From Huintestinicola sp050874005 (GTDB lineage Bacteria; Bacillota; Clostridia; Oscillospirales; Ruminococcaceae), in NCBI RefSeq assembly GCF_050874005.1, contig NZ_JBNMJV010000008.1, forward strand, positions 1 to 64,000: DNA of 64,000 nucleotides. Direction: 5' to 3'. Of the stretch, positions 22,674 to 31,287 are shown one piece after another (positions within the stretch are counted from its first letter, which is position 1; the number at the start of each line of letters is the position of its first letter). The notes under the pieces are model-generated. The model was given only the letters and a program-made list of their open reading frames with translations, was not told the DNA's origin and ran no database searches. The position numbers and the translations under genes are program-made.

Positions 22674-23948
22674 ATGCAGAAGCTGGTCATTGAGGGTGGA
22701 ACGCCCCTTTTCGGGGAGATAATTACCCAGGGAGCGAAAAATGCTGTGCTGCCCGTCCTTGCCGCCTGCGTGCTCTGCGAGGGGAAGGTAATGCTCAGAA
22801 ACTGCCCCTGCATTTCCGACAGATACGCCTCGGCACGTATACTTTCCGCTCTGGGCGCAAAGGTCACCGCCGAGGGAAATAGTCTGGCTGCGGACTGCTC
22901 CGACCTTTCCTCGGACGATATAAGCAGCAGTCTTATGAAAACAATGCGCTCCTCCATAATCTTTATGGGTGCGCTTCTTGGCAGAACGGGAAAATGCACT
23001 CTCTGCTACCCCGGAGGCTGCAATTTAGGTCCCCGTCCCATTGATATGCATATTTCCGCAATGAGGAAAATGGGGGCTGTCATATCCGACGAATACGGCG
23101 TTATAAGCTGCACCGCTCCCGAGGGGCTTAAAGGCTGCAGACATTCCCTGTCATTCCCCTCTGTGGGCGCAACGGAAAATATAATGCTTGCCGCAGTCAC
23201 CGCCGAGGGAGAGACAGTTATCTCAAATGCCGCAAGAGAGCCTGAGATATGCTGCCTCGGGGATTTCCTCAGAGCCTGCGGAGCAAAGATAAGCGGAGAC
23301 GGAGGCGGACGCATTGCCATTGAGGGCGTGAAAAAGCTCACTCCTCCCCCCGAGCCCTTTGAGATAATCCCCGACAGGATAGCCGCTGCCACATATATTT
23401 CCTGCGCCGCCTGTGCAGGAGGTGAGCTGCTTATCAGAGACTGCGCTCCCGCACATCTTGAAGCGGTGATACCCGTTTTCGAGCAGATGGGGTGCAGGCT
23501 TAGAGTATTCGGCAGCAATATCTACATATACAAAAAAGGCAGGCTAAAAGCCGCCGACACTATACGAACAATGGTCTATCCGGGCTTTCCCACCGACGCA
23601 CAGGCTATCCTTATGGCACCCCTGTGCACCGCCGAGGGAACCACCGTTTTTGTGGAAAATATTTTTGAAAACAGATACCGCCACGCCGACGCTCTTTGCA
23701 GAATGGGCGCAGATATACGAGCCGAGGGAAAGGTCGCCGTAGTAACAGGCGTTCCCCATTTGTACGGCACAGTTACCGAGGCTCCCGACCTGCGGGGGGG
23801 AGCAGCTCTCGTATGTGCGGCGCTGGGCGCAATGGGTACGACCGAAATATCGGGAATAAGCTACATCGACAGAGGCTATGAAGAAATAGAACAGGTCCTT
23901 TCCTCCGCAGGAGCGAAAATATCCCGAATGACAGAGGAAAAGCAGTAA
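22674..23948 (+). CDS. murA: UDP-N-acetylglucosamine 1-carboxyvinyltransferase (MurA)
   Basis: A 424-aa enzyme of the EPSP-synthase fold that adds enolpyruvate to UDP-GlcNAc, the first committed step of peptidoglycan synthesis. The catalytic cysteine is Cys116 in PGGCNLGPRPIDMH, the fosfomycin target position, and QGAKNAVLP near the N-terminus carries the conserved Lys-Asn. The usual GGC(A/S)IG is replaced by GGCNLG, a mild deviation. Many Firmicutes carry two paralogues; whether this is MurAA or MurAB cannot be told. In this operon it takes the place where murB or murC often lies. Confidence 0.93.
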   Translation: MQKLVIEGGTPLFGEIITQGAKNAVLPVLAACVLCEGKVMLRNCPCISDRYASARILSALGAKVTAEGNSLAADCSDLSSDDISSSLMKTMRSSIIFMGALLGRTGKCTLCYPGGCNLGPRPIDMHISAMRKMGAVISDEYGVISCTAPEGLKGCRHSLSFPSVGATENIMLAAVTAEGETVISNAAREPEICCLGDFLRACGAKISGDGGGRIAIEGVKKLTPPPEPFEIIPDRIAAATYISCAACAGGELLIRDCAPAHLEAVIPVFEQMGCRLRVFGSNIYIYKKGRLKAADTIRTMVYPGFPTDAQAILMAPLCTAEGTTVFVENIFENRYRHADALCRMGADIRAEGKVAVVTGVPHLYGTVTEAPDLRGGAALVCAALGAMGTTEISGISYIDRGYEEIEQVLSSAGAKISRMTEEKQ

Positions 23949-23981
23949 TATCGTCATAAAACCGAAAGGAAGTTAAAAGGC

Positions 23982-24851
23982 TTGAGCTATACACGCAAAA
24001 AGAAAAAAAGCAGCAATGCTATGGGCATAATAGTCTTTCTTATAGCGGCGGCAATATTTATTCTGCTGTCCACCACCGTTTTTTTCAACGTGGAGCATAT
24101 CACCGTTGAGGGCGCTTCCAACTACACCGCCGACGAGATAATCGAGGCAAGCGGCATAAAGGCGGGAGACAATCTTGTCCGCACCTCCACCGACAAATGC
24201 GCCGAGCAGATAGAAAGCCGCCTTGTTTACATAGAAAAGGCAAAGGTAACAAGAGCCTTCCCGAACACAATGGTAATAAACGTGGAAGCCAGCGTTCCTG
24301 CGGCGAATTTCATCTGCGATGATTATACCCTGCTCATAAGCGGCGGCGGAAAGGTACTCGACAAGCTTCAGGAGCAGAAAGCGGGACTTCTGAATTTCGT
24401 TGGCACAGACCCTATGCCCGGCCTTATCCCGGGAGCGCAGTTTCAGTCCGCCGACGAGCATAAAGACAATGCCGTAAAGAAGCTAATGGAATATTTTTCC
24501 GAAAATGACTCCGAGCATATTACCCTTGTTGACGTGACCGACCGCTCCGAAATAAGCTACACCTATGACGGACGAATAACCGTAAAATTAGGCTCCATAA
24601 ACGATATCGACTACAAGATGAGCTTCTCCGAGGAGATAATAAAAACTAAAATAGGCGAAAAGACCGAGGGGATACTCACCATTCTCTCCGACTCCACGGG
24701 AGCCTCCTTCCTCGATAAGGAAAGCCTTGAAAACAACGCAAGGATATACGGCGAGAATATGGCAGAGCGCAATGCCGCCGAGAGCGGAACGGACGAAAGC
24801 TCCTCTGAAACGGTTTCCGAAACATCAGCCGCCGTACAGTCTATGGAATAA
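23982..24851 (+). CDS. ftsQ: Cell division protein FtsQ/DivIB
   Basis: A 289-aa bitopic membrane protein with a short basic N-terminus, one membrane helix (about 13-35), and a POTRA domain directly after it (VEHITVEGASNYTADEIIEASGI; about 38-105). A FtsQ/DivIB beta-domain follows, ending in a Ser/Thr/Glu-rich tail. The start is TTG 23982, with GAAAGGAAG upstream. It belongs to the FtsQ-FtsL-DivIC complex at the septum and precedes ftsZ. ftsA, often found between ftsQ and ftsZ, is absent. Confidence 0.9.
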   Translation: MSYTRKKKKSSNAMGIIVFLIAAAIFILLSTTVFFNVEHITVEGASNYTADEIIEASGIKAGDNLVRTSTDKCAEQIESRLVYIEKAKVTRAFPNTMVINVEASVPAANFICDDYTLLISGGGKVLDKLQEQKAGLLNFVGTDPMPGLIPGAQFQSADEHKDNAVKKLMEYFSENDSEHITLVDVTDRSEISYTYDGRITVKLGSINDIDYKMSFSEEIIKTKIGEKTEGILTILSDSTGASFLDKESLENNARIYGENMAERNAAESGTDESSSETVSETSAAVQSME

Positions 24852-24936
24852 TTTCCTCTCAAATTGTGAGATGTGAGCAAAATGGAGGGCTGATAATCAA
24901 TTTTTTGTGCAAGAGCGATTTTTTTAAGAAAATCAC

Positions 24937-24965
24937 TTGAAATAATTTTGTTTTTGTGCTACAAT
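24937..24965 (+). promoter_or_regulatory. Sigma-A promoter of ftsZ
   Basis: TTGAAA (24937-24942), 17-nt spacer, TACAAT (24960-24965), with TGC before the -10. It lets ftsZ be transcribed apart from the long upstream operon. Confidence 0.72.
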
Positions 24966-25025
24966 ATAATTTGTATAATAGTTTGAAAAATCTGCATTTA
25001 CATATATGTTACAGGAGGAAGTAAA

Positions 25026-26132
25026 ATGGCGATCATGGTTGATACCGAAAAAAACACCTATGACGAAGTTATAAAGGTTGTCGGCGTAGGCGGCGGCGGC
25101 GGAAACGCCGTTAACCGAATGGTTGACGAAGGAATAAAGGGCGTTGAGTACATCACCGTCAATACAGACGCAAGAGCCCTCAATTCGTCAAAGGCTGCCA
25201 CAAAGGTCCAGATAGGCGTTAAGCTCACAAACGGCAAGGGCGCAGGCGCAAAGCCCGAGGTGGGCGCAAGCAGCGCAGAAGAGAACAGAGACGAGATCAA
25301 GGCGGCTCTTAACGGCTCCGATATGGTATTCATCGCAGCAGGTATGGGCGGCGGCACAGGCACAGGCGCAGCTCCCATCGTTGCCGAGATAGCACAGGAG
25401 CTTGGCATACTCACCGTTGCCGTAGTCACAAAGCCCTTTGAATTTGAGCAGAAGGCGAAAATGCGTCAGGCTGAGGCAGGCATTGCCGAGCTTAAAAAGC
25501 ACGTTGACTCCCTTATCGTTATCCCCAACGAGCGTCTTCTCCAGAGTTCCGAAAAGGAGCTTACTATGAGAGAGTCCTTTGCTCTTGCGGATAATATCCT
25601 CAAGGTCGGCGTAAAGTCCATCGCAGAGCTTATCACTGTTGAGGGCGACATCAACCTTGACTTTGCAGACGTAAAGACCACTATGAAGGACGCAGGCTAT
25701 GCTCACATGGCTATCGGTCACGGTTCGGGCAAGGATAAAGCTGCCGAGGCTGCAAAGCAGGTCATTTCCAGTCCTCTCCTCGAGACTTCCATTTCCGGCG
25801 CAACAAGACTTCTCGTTAACATCGTAATGAGCGAGGACGCTCTTGCAAGCGATATCAACACCGCCACAAGACTTATTTCCGAGGCTGCAGACCCCGATGT
25901 AAATATGATCTTCGGTACCTCCTTCGACGAGAATATGAAGGACGAGATCAACATCACCGTTATCGCCTCCGCATTCAACGATGATGTTACCTTAAACGCA
26001 CCTGCAGAGGAGCCTGCACCTGTTTCCAACGTAGAAAAGGTTCCCTCCGCTTCAAATGCTGCTCCTGCCGCTAAAAAGACCACGATCGACGAGGACTACA
26101 GCGAATTTTTCAATATGATAAACAAGAGATAA
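25026..26132 (+). CDS. ftsZ: Cell division protein FtsZ
   Basis: A 368-aa tubulin homologue that forms the Z ring. The GTP-binding motif GGGTGTGAAP (about 106-115), the VVGVGGGGGNAVNRM opening and the T7 loop region (NLDFADVKTTM) are intact. After the globular domain there is a short Ala/Pro-rich linker (about 320-350). The C-terminal peptide reads IDEDYSEFFNMINKR and lacks the usual D-IP-FLR pattern that binds FtsA, ZipA or SepF. The AGGAGG ribosome site is strong. An own promoter and a following terminator mark it as a separate unit. Confidence 0.97.
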   Translation: MAIMVDTEKNTYDEVIKVVGVGGGGGNAVNRMVDEGIKGVEYITVNTDARALNSSKAATKVQIGVKLTNGKGAGAKPEVGASSAEENRDEIKAALNGSDMVFIAAGMGGGTGTGAAPIVAEIAQELGILTVAVVTKPFEFEQKAKMRQAEAGIAELKKHVDSLIVIPNERLLQSSEKELTMRESFALADNILKVGVKSIAELITVEGDINLDFADVKTTMKDAGYAHMAIGHGSGKDKAAEAAKQVISSPLLETSISGATRLLVNIVMSEDALASDINTATRLISEAADPDVNMIFGTSFDENMKDEINITVIASAFNDDVTLNAPAEEPAPVSNVEKVPSASNAAPAAKKTTIDEDYSEFFNMINKR

Positions 26133-26150
26133 CATATATTGTGCATATTC

Positions 26151-26187
26151 AAACGGTCAGCTCCGTCGGGGGCTGACCGTTTTTTAT
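26151..26187. terminator. Terminator after ftsZ (convergent)
   Basis: AAACGGTCAGC pairs with GCTGACCGTTT around a 10-nt loop, followed by T6. A-rich bases on the left make it usable by the minus-strand ferritin-like gene as well. Confidence 0.9.
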
Positions 26188-26717
26188 CATTGCTTTTTCC
26201 CGTTTATCATCGTCTTGTGGGTGATAAGAGACTTGAGCAGACTTGTATGTATCATCTCGTCCAGCGCTATCCTTGTGAGAACGGCAAAAACATATCTGTC
26301 ACCCGACTGCCTTGCAAGTGAAACATACGCAGAATAAGCCTTCTGCTCGCCGTTTAAGTCGTGGATAAGGGCTGTCTGTATCTCCTTTGAGTAGTTCACC
26401 GATGAACCGCTCCAGAAAACAGGCTCGCCCCCCGAGTACCAGCCGTAAACCGGGTCTGCCCCAAGCTTGTGAACAAGCTCGCTTATCATACGCAGATGGT
26501 GCATTTCCACCTTTGCAAGGCTCCCGAAAATACGGGATATCTCGGGGTGGCTCTCCTCAAAGATAACGCTCTGATAAACATATTCCGAAATAGTTCCGAA
26601 TTCGCCGCTGCTGCCGCCAATTGCAGCGCAGAGCTGTTCACCGAACTGCCTGTTCTCCCCCGACACCCTGACCTCGGGATAGGGTGAGCTGTCGGCAACG
26701 ATAATATCTGTTCCCAT
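26187..26717 (-). CDS. Ferritin-like diiron protein
   Basis: A 176-aa all-helical protein of the ferritin/rubrerythrin superfamily. The expected diiron ligands are visible as two E-x-x-H motifs (EMHH in LAKVEMHHLRMI and EMIH in LDEMIHTSLLK) with glutamates in the preceding helices (SEYVYQSV and LNGEQKAYSAY). No rubredoxin domain is present. It may act in iron or peroxide handling, but the exact activity is unknown. ATG 26717 is chosen because GGAGGT lies 6 nt before it. That ribosome site is buried in a 17-bp hairpin. birA lies just upstream on the same strand. Confidence 0.75.
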   Translation of the reverse strand: MGTDIIVADSSPYPEVRVSGENRQFGEQLCAAIGGSSGEFGTISEYVYQSVIFEESHPEISRIFGSLAKVEMHHLRMISELVHKLGADPVYGWYSGGEPVFWSGSSVNYSKEIQTALIHDLNGEQKAYSAYVSLARQSGDRYVFAVLTRIALDEMIHTSLLKSLITHKTMINGKKQ

Positions 26718-26721
26718 TAAA

Positions 26722-26767
26722 ATACCTCCGCATAAAATCATCTACGGATAATTTTATGCGGAGGTAT
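26722..26767 (-). promoter_or_regulatory. SD-sequestering hairpin between birA and the ferritin-like gene
   Basis: A perfect 17-bp inverted repeat (26722-26738/26751-26767) with a 12-nt loop. In minus-strand RNA its 3' arm contains GGAGGU, the ribosome site for ATG 26717. A short U-rich stretch follows (AUUUUA), so it could also act as a weak terminator of birA. Confidence 0.7.
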
Positions 26768-26792
26768 AGATTTTTATGTATATGTGAAGGTG

Positions 26793-27770
26793 TTATCCTT
26801 CTTCTCCGGGGAAGCGGACCGTTCCGCCTGAAAGAGCCTCTGCCTCGCCCTTTTCATTCTTGATAAGAAGCTTGCCGAAGCTGTCAATTCCTGTGCAGAG
26901 CACCGTTCTTGTAACATCGCCCTGAGTGACCTCAATGGTCCTGCCGATAAGGATAGAACGCCTGCGGTATTCATCAATAAAGTCCTGCGATGTGATATTG
27001 TTAAGCCGTCTCTCAAGGCAGTTTAAAACTTCGGCGATAAGCTGGCTGCGGTTAACGCTTGAGCCTGTCTCAGCACGAATGCTGGTGGCGATATTTTCTA
27101 TCTCCTTGGGGAAAATGGTGTTTGAAACGTTGATTCCGATGCCGATAACAGCGTATTCAAGGCCGCCCTGCTCAACGTCAATAGCCGCCTCGGTAAGTAT
27201 ACCGCAGAGCTTTTTGCCGTTTGCATAGATATCGTTTACCCATTTAATGCCGCACTCCAGACCGCTTACCTTTTCAATAGCCTCTGCAACGGCAACAGCA
27301 GCGCAGGAGGTGATCGTAAGAGCATATTCCACCGAAAGCTTGGGACGAACGATAACGCTTACATAAACGCCCTGATTGTTGGGAGAATGGAACTTCTTGC
27401 CCTGTCTGCCTCTGCCATCGGTCTGGGTCTCGGCGATAACGCAGTGACCGTGAACTGCGCCAAGCTGAGCAAGGCTTTTTGCAAAGCTGTTGGTAGAGTC
27501 CACCGATTTGAAAATGTCCATTTTCCTGCCCAGAGCCTCAGTCTCCAGGAAGGAAATGATAGAGGGTTCGTTCAATATATCATTATCGGAGGTGAGACAG
27601 TATCCTCTGTTGGTAACGGCGGAGATGGTATATCCCTCTTCTCTCAGCTGCTTCACCGCTTTCCAGACAGCGCTTCGGGTCATACCGAGGGAAGCAGCTA
27701 TCTTGTTTCCCGAAACACTTCGCCCTCTGTTTTCTTCAAGTATTTCGAGAACTTTATCTTTTAATGCCAT
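26793..27770 (-). CDS. birA: Biotin operon repressor / biotin-protein ligase BirA
   Basis: A bifunctional protein of 325 aa. The N-terminal winged helix-turn-helix (about 1-60; GRSVSGNKIAASLGMTRSAVWKAVKQLREEGY) is followed by the BPL catalytic domain with the biotinoyl-AMP loop GRGRQGKKFHSP and the KWVNDIYANGKKLCGILTE block. A C-terminal SH3-like domain ends the protein. It attaches biotin to carboxylases and, with the HTH, can repress biotin genes. ATG 27770 has AAAGGA at 8-nt spacing; ATG 27779 has none. A sigma-A promoter is at 27844-27872. Confidence 0.94.
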   Translation of the reverse strand: MALKDKVLEILEENRGRSVSGNKIAASLGMTRSAVWKAVKQLREEGYTISAVTNRGYCLTSDNDILNEPSIISFLETEALGRKMDIFKSVDSTNSFAKSLAQLGAVHGHCVIAETQTDGRGRQGKKFHSPNNQGVYVSVIVRPKLSVEYALTITSCAAVAVAEAIEKVSGLECGIKWVNDIYANGKKLCGILTEAAIDVEQGGLEYAVIGIGINVSNTIFPKEIENIATSIRAETGSSVNRSQLIAEVLNCLERRLNNITSQDFIDEYRRRSILIGRTIEVTQGDVTRTVLCTGIDSFGKLLIKNEKGEAEALSGGTVRFPGEEG

Positions 27771-27843
27771 AATTCTCATCCTTTCCTCATGGCAGCATTT
27801 ACATTTTATCTATATTTATTAAAAATTAGTAGTCCATATTAAG

Positions 27844-27872
27844 ATATTACCATATTTGCTTCGGAATGTCAA
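27844..27872 (-). promoter_or_regulatory. Promoter of birA
   Basis: On the minus strand, TTGACA (27872-27867), 17-nt spacer, TAATAT (27849-27844). Confidence 0.72.
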
Positions 27873-28050
27873 GAATTTATAATGTTTTCTTTATGAATTA
27901 CCTTTGAAAATGTTGAGTAAATTCCCCGTTATCTGTAGGAAATTCCCACAAAAAACGTAACCTGTTACAGCTGCAGTTCATATTATAATACAGCGGCACC
28001 AAAAAAGTGTGACTGAAAGTGTGACCTGATTTTTGCAAAGGAGAACTGTA

Positions 28051-28650
28051 ATGGGTTTGTTGTTGATAGGGGCTGCCACCTCGGCGGATATTTTTGCGGC
28101 AGCGCTGGGGATAAGCGCAGGGGGAATAAAATTTCCAATAAGATCTGCCTTTGCTTCTGTGCTTTCGGGTGCTGCGGTGCTGTGGCTGTCGGCTCTTCTT
28201 GCCTCTGCGGCGGACAGGATACTTCCGCTTGACATAGCAGTTTACATATCAAAAGCCATTTTGTTAATAATGGGTCTATATTCTATTTTCGGAGATCGCA
28301 TTAAAAAACTGCTTCCCCCGAGGAAGAAGCGAAAAGGCTGCCGCCTGTATCATTACGCCGAAGTTATGAATGACCCAAAAATATCCGACTGTGATAACTC
28401 CAAAAGCATATCACCTGCCGAAGGGATAGCAATGGGTATAGCCCTGTCTGCGGACTCGGTTTTTATGGGAATAAGCGCCGGGATAGCAGGCTATGCTCCT
28501 GTGATGATATTCATAAGCTCTCTTTTTTTCGGAATGGGAGCCATAGCTCTGGGAACAGCTGTGGGAAAAGGCTTGTCCGCACGGATAAAAAGCCTTGCCC
28601 GTATTCCCGTGGGCGGCATAATTCTTATAATACTGGCATTTATCATATGA
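28051..28650 (+). CDS. ytaF: MntP/YtaF-family sporulation membrane protein
   Basis: A 199-aa membrane protein of about six helices with two homologous halves, each with an Asp-containing motif: TSADIFAAALGISAGGIKFP near the start and LSADSVFMGISAG in the second half. This duplicated pattern is shared by MntP manganese exporters and the YtaF sporulation proteins; length and N-terminal motif fit YtaF better. ATG 28051 has AAAGGAG 8 nt upstream, while TTG 28033 has none. The leader contains a direct repeat AAGTGTGAC twice, 12 nt apart, of unknown meaning. Confidence 0.75.
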   Translation: MGLLLIGAATSADIFAAALGISAGGIKFPIRSAFASVLSGAAVLWLSALLASAADRILPLDIAVYISKAILLIMGLYSIFGDRIKKLLPPRKKRKGCRLYHYAEVMNDPKISDCDNSKSISPAEGIAMGIALSADSVFMGISAGIAGYAPVMIFISSLFFGMGAIALGTAVGKGLSARIKSLARIPVGGIILIILAFII

Positions 28651-28739
28651 CCTTTCATTCATTATAACCTTTTTCAGCCAATAGCGCAATAGGTTACAGA
28701 AATTTTTATATAACTTTCTTTATGCAAACACACATTCCA

Positions 28740-28770
28740 CAAAAAGACTGCCGCAAAAACTGCGGCAGTC
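28740..28770 (-). terminator. Terminator of the sigma/anti-sigma operon
   Basis: Arms GACTGCCGC (28746-28754) and GCGGCAGTC (28762-28770) form a 9-bp stem. On the minus strand a T5 run follows. Confidence 0.85.
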
Positions 28771-28782
28771 CGAAAGTATTAT

Positions 28783-30732
28783 TTAAAAATCAAAGGCGTC
28801 GATAACGGTCATATCGGCAAGAGAAACGGAAACCATACGTCCGCTTCCGATTATGTAAAGCACGCCATCAGTAACAACAGCCCTGTCAAAACGATAGCTG
28901 TCATCAAGATCGTTGTACTCAAAAACGCCCTTCTCGGTAAATCCGTTACGATCGCAGCCAAAGACGAAATACTGGTTTTTAACTCCGAACTCGGTCACGC
29001 TTGAAACGGGAATTCCGATAATGCCGTTTTCCGGGTCTGTAAGCATAGCCTTTTTATCGGTAAGAGCAGGAGACTGTGCCCCCTCTGTCTGAGCAAAGCA
29101 TATCTCGCTTAGCTTAACGCCCTCATCGGAGCTGTACAGCTCAAGTCTGAAGCAACCCTCGGGTACAGCGCTGATACCGACCATAAGGTCATCACCGAAG
29201 CTATTAACGTAAGCCGCCATAAAGCCTGCCGCCGTTTCATCGCCCACAGGACTGCTCTGATCAAGATCGACCACAAGAGCAGGCTCGGTGCCGCCGTTTT
29301 CAAATATGCTTGCATAGCTTCCGTCAAACTTAACGGCGCCTGCGATAACACCGGGAAGCAGACCTCTTGTCTCGGAAACCGTCACAAGAGCGCTGTCGAG
29401 AGTGTAAATATTCGTGGTTATCATACCGTTCTCGTTGTAAGCCCTGCAGGCGATCCTGAACACGCCGTCGGACTCGCACATACTGTAGCGGCTGATAAGC
29501 TCGCCGTCTACAGAACCGCTTGCCTTATAAACAAGTCCGTTTTCGGAAATGTCAAAGGAAGTGACCGATGTGTAAGCCACACCGTCCTTTACTCCCGAAG
29601 AAGCCACATAAAGCGAGCTGTCGGAGCAGTAAGCATCTGCGCTGCTGCCGAGAACAGCCTTCACCGTAACATTTACGGGGTCGCTGCACTTAACGGCAGA
29701 AATAACGGTATAATCTGTGTTGTTCGCACCGGGAGGAACGATAATGTCCTCAGCGGCAACGAAGTTCTTCTCCCCGTCCACATAATAGGCGGGAACGTAG
29801 CTTTCCAGATCCGCATTCTCATCAAGGGGAACAGCACGGTAATCGGAATAGCCCGTTACGAGATAGAGGATACCCGAATCATCAATACGAGCCGACGTGT
29901 AAACGCCGTTTTGCTTATATGATTTCAGACGGACAGGGGCTCCATCGGATATATCAAATATATCCACACATACGCTCGTATGCTCGGAGCTGTCCTCGGG
30001 ATCGGAAGCAATATGCTCGCTTATGAGGACCAGAGAATTTCCTCTCACATACATTTCAAAGGGAGAATCTTCCTCGGTTATCTCAGCCACAACTGCCATA
30101 TCCTCCTTGGAAACCGCATAAAGGGTTCCGCCGCAGATGTAGTAAATGCACTTGTCGCTGCTCTTGACAATATCCGCATCGGAAAAATCCGATCTCACAG
30201 CTTCTATGGTTTCCTGCGGTATTTCTGTTTCTGTTGCAGGAGCGGCTTCTGTGATGGCGGGAGTGGTCTCGGTCACGGCAGAGGTTTCCGTCTGAGGACT
30301 TGCAGTATCCTCGTCGGTAATGATCTCAACGCCGTCGCCGTTCTCAGCGCCTCTTGCGGCGTCACCCGAACCGTTAAGATAAATGCCCGTATAAATGTTG
30401 TATAGTTCATCGTAGGACTGTACCTGTACAGCCTCGTATTCTATCTCGCTTTCGATCTCTGCAGGCTTTGCGTTTTCCTCACGGAAAGCGGTAAATCCTG
30501 CTGCCAGCGCAACGCACGCAGCAGCGGCTGCCAGCGTTCTCATAATGACCGCACGGTTTGTACGGCTTGTGGTGATCTTAACAGAGCGTTCCTCATCGGC
30601 GGAGGCTTTCTCCGTTGTCTTTATATCCTGCCTTCCGACCTTTCTGAGCATTGCCTCAATATTTTCGGGCAGCAGCTCCTCGGGGACTTCGATATTATCG
30701 AGAGCCTTTTTCAGCTCATTGTCAAAGCTCAT
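28783..30732 (-). CDS. Membrane-anchored beta-propeller protein, putative anti-sigma partner
   Basis: A 649-aa bitopic protein. The cytoplasmic part (about 1-60) is acidic and helical, the single membrane helix is at about 62-82, and a Thr/Glu-rich spacer (about 135-175) leads to an outside beta-rich domain (about 180-649). The motif DADIVKSSDKCIYYICGGTLYAV and the following SPFEMYVRGNSLVLIS match the secreted beta-propeller family (PF09826). It lies 30 nt downstream of an ECF sigma gene with a strong AAGGAGG site, so an anti-sigma role through the N-terminal part is likely. No zinc-finger HxxxCxxC motif is present. What the propeller senses is unknown. Confidence 0.8.
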   Translation of the reverse strand: MSFDNELKKALDNIEVPEELLPENIEAMLRKVGRQDIKTTEKASADEERSVKITTSRTNRAVIMRTLAAAAACVALAAGFTAFREENAKPAEIESEIEYEAVQVQSYDELYNIYTGIYLNGSGDAARGAENGDGVEIITDEDTASPQTETSAVTETTPAITEAAPATETEIPQETIEAVRSDFSDADIVKSSDKCIYYICGGTLYAVSKEDMAVVAEITEEDSPFEMYVRGNSLVLISEHIASDPEDSSEHTSVCVDIFDISDGAPVRLKSYKQNGVYTSARIDDSGILYLVTGYSDYRAVPLDENADLESYVPAYYVDGEKNFVAAEDIIVPPGANNTDYTVISAVKCSDPVNVTVKAVLGSSADAYCSDSSLYVASSGVKDGVAYTSVTSFDISENGLVYKASGSVDGELISRYSMCESDGVFRIACRAYNENGMITTNIYTLDSALVTVSETRGLLPGVIAGAVKFDGSYASIFENGGTEPALVVDLDQSSPVGDETAAGFMAAYVNSFGDDLMVGISAVPEGCFRLELYSSDEGVKLSEICFAQTEGAQSPALTDKKAMLTDPENGIIGIPVSSVTEFGVKNQYFVFGCDRNGFTEKGVFEYNDLDDSYRFDRAVVTDGVLYIIGSGRMVSVSLADMTVIDAFDF

Positions 30733-30762
30733 ACTTCCGACCTCCTTTCTTTAAGAAATGAT

Positions 30763-31287
30763 CTAAGTTATAAGCTGTTTCAGCTTTGCTTTAGCTCGTG
30801 CCACCTTTGAACGAACGGTATTCGCATTAGTACCGAACATTTTGGCGATCTCTTCGCTTTTGTAGCCTGAAACCACGCTTAGTGACAACACCATACGCTC
30901 CTCAGCACTGAGCTGCTTAAAGCCTTCCATAACATTCATACCGTCAATATCTATTTCTGCGGCATCGTCTTTAGCTTCTTCGCCGAGGTCATCAAGCTCT
31001 TCCCTGAAATTATTTATCTGTGAATACTCCCTGCGCTTGTTTTTTATCTTTACCGTAAGGATCTTCGTTATCCAGGCTTTGAAGGCTTTTTCGTCCCTCA
31101 GCTTTGTTATGGAGGAATAAGCTTCCAGCACCGTGTCGCTAACCACGTCGGAAGCGTCGTGTTGATTGTTCAGGTTCAGAAGAGCGATGCGGTACAAGTC
31201 CTTGTAAACAAGGGAATAAAGTTCGGCAAACGCTTTGGGGTCTCCCGCCTGTGCACGTCTTACAGAGGCGGTAAAATCCAAGCTCAT
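30763..31287 (-). CDS. ECF-type RNA polymerase sigma factor
   Basis: A 174-aa two-domain sigma factor. Sigma2 (about 13-75) includes FAELYSLVYKDLYRIAL and DASDVVSDTVLEAYSSITKL. An acidic linker (about 90-115, EELDDLGEEAKDDAAEIDIDG) and sigma4 (about 120-172, LSAEERMVLSLSVVSGYKSEEIAKMFGTNANTVRSKVARA) follow. The order sigma then membrane beta-propeller protein suggests a signal from outside the membrane. No clear sigma-A promoter was found upstream, in keeping with possible self-activation. Confidence 0.9.
   Translation of the reverse strand: MSLDFTASVRRAQAGDPKAFAELYSLVYKDLYRIALLNLNNQHDASDVVSDTVLEAYSSITKLRDEKAFKAWITKILTVKIKNKRREYSQINNFREELDDLGEEAKDDAAEIDIDGMNVMEGFKQLSAEERMVLSLSVVSGYKSEEIAKMFGTNANTVRSKVARAKAKLKQLIT

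Noticed and set aside
21587..22999. 470-codon minus-strand frame across murG and murA
   Set aside because: It spans two well-supported genes and an intergenic gap; no recognisable domain; a shadow caused by codon bias.
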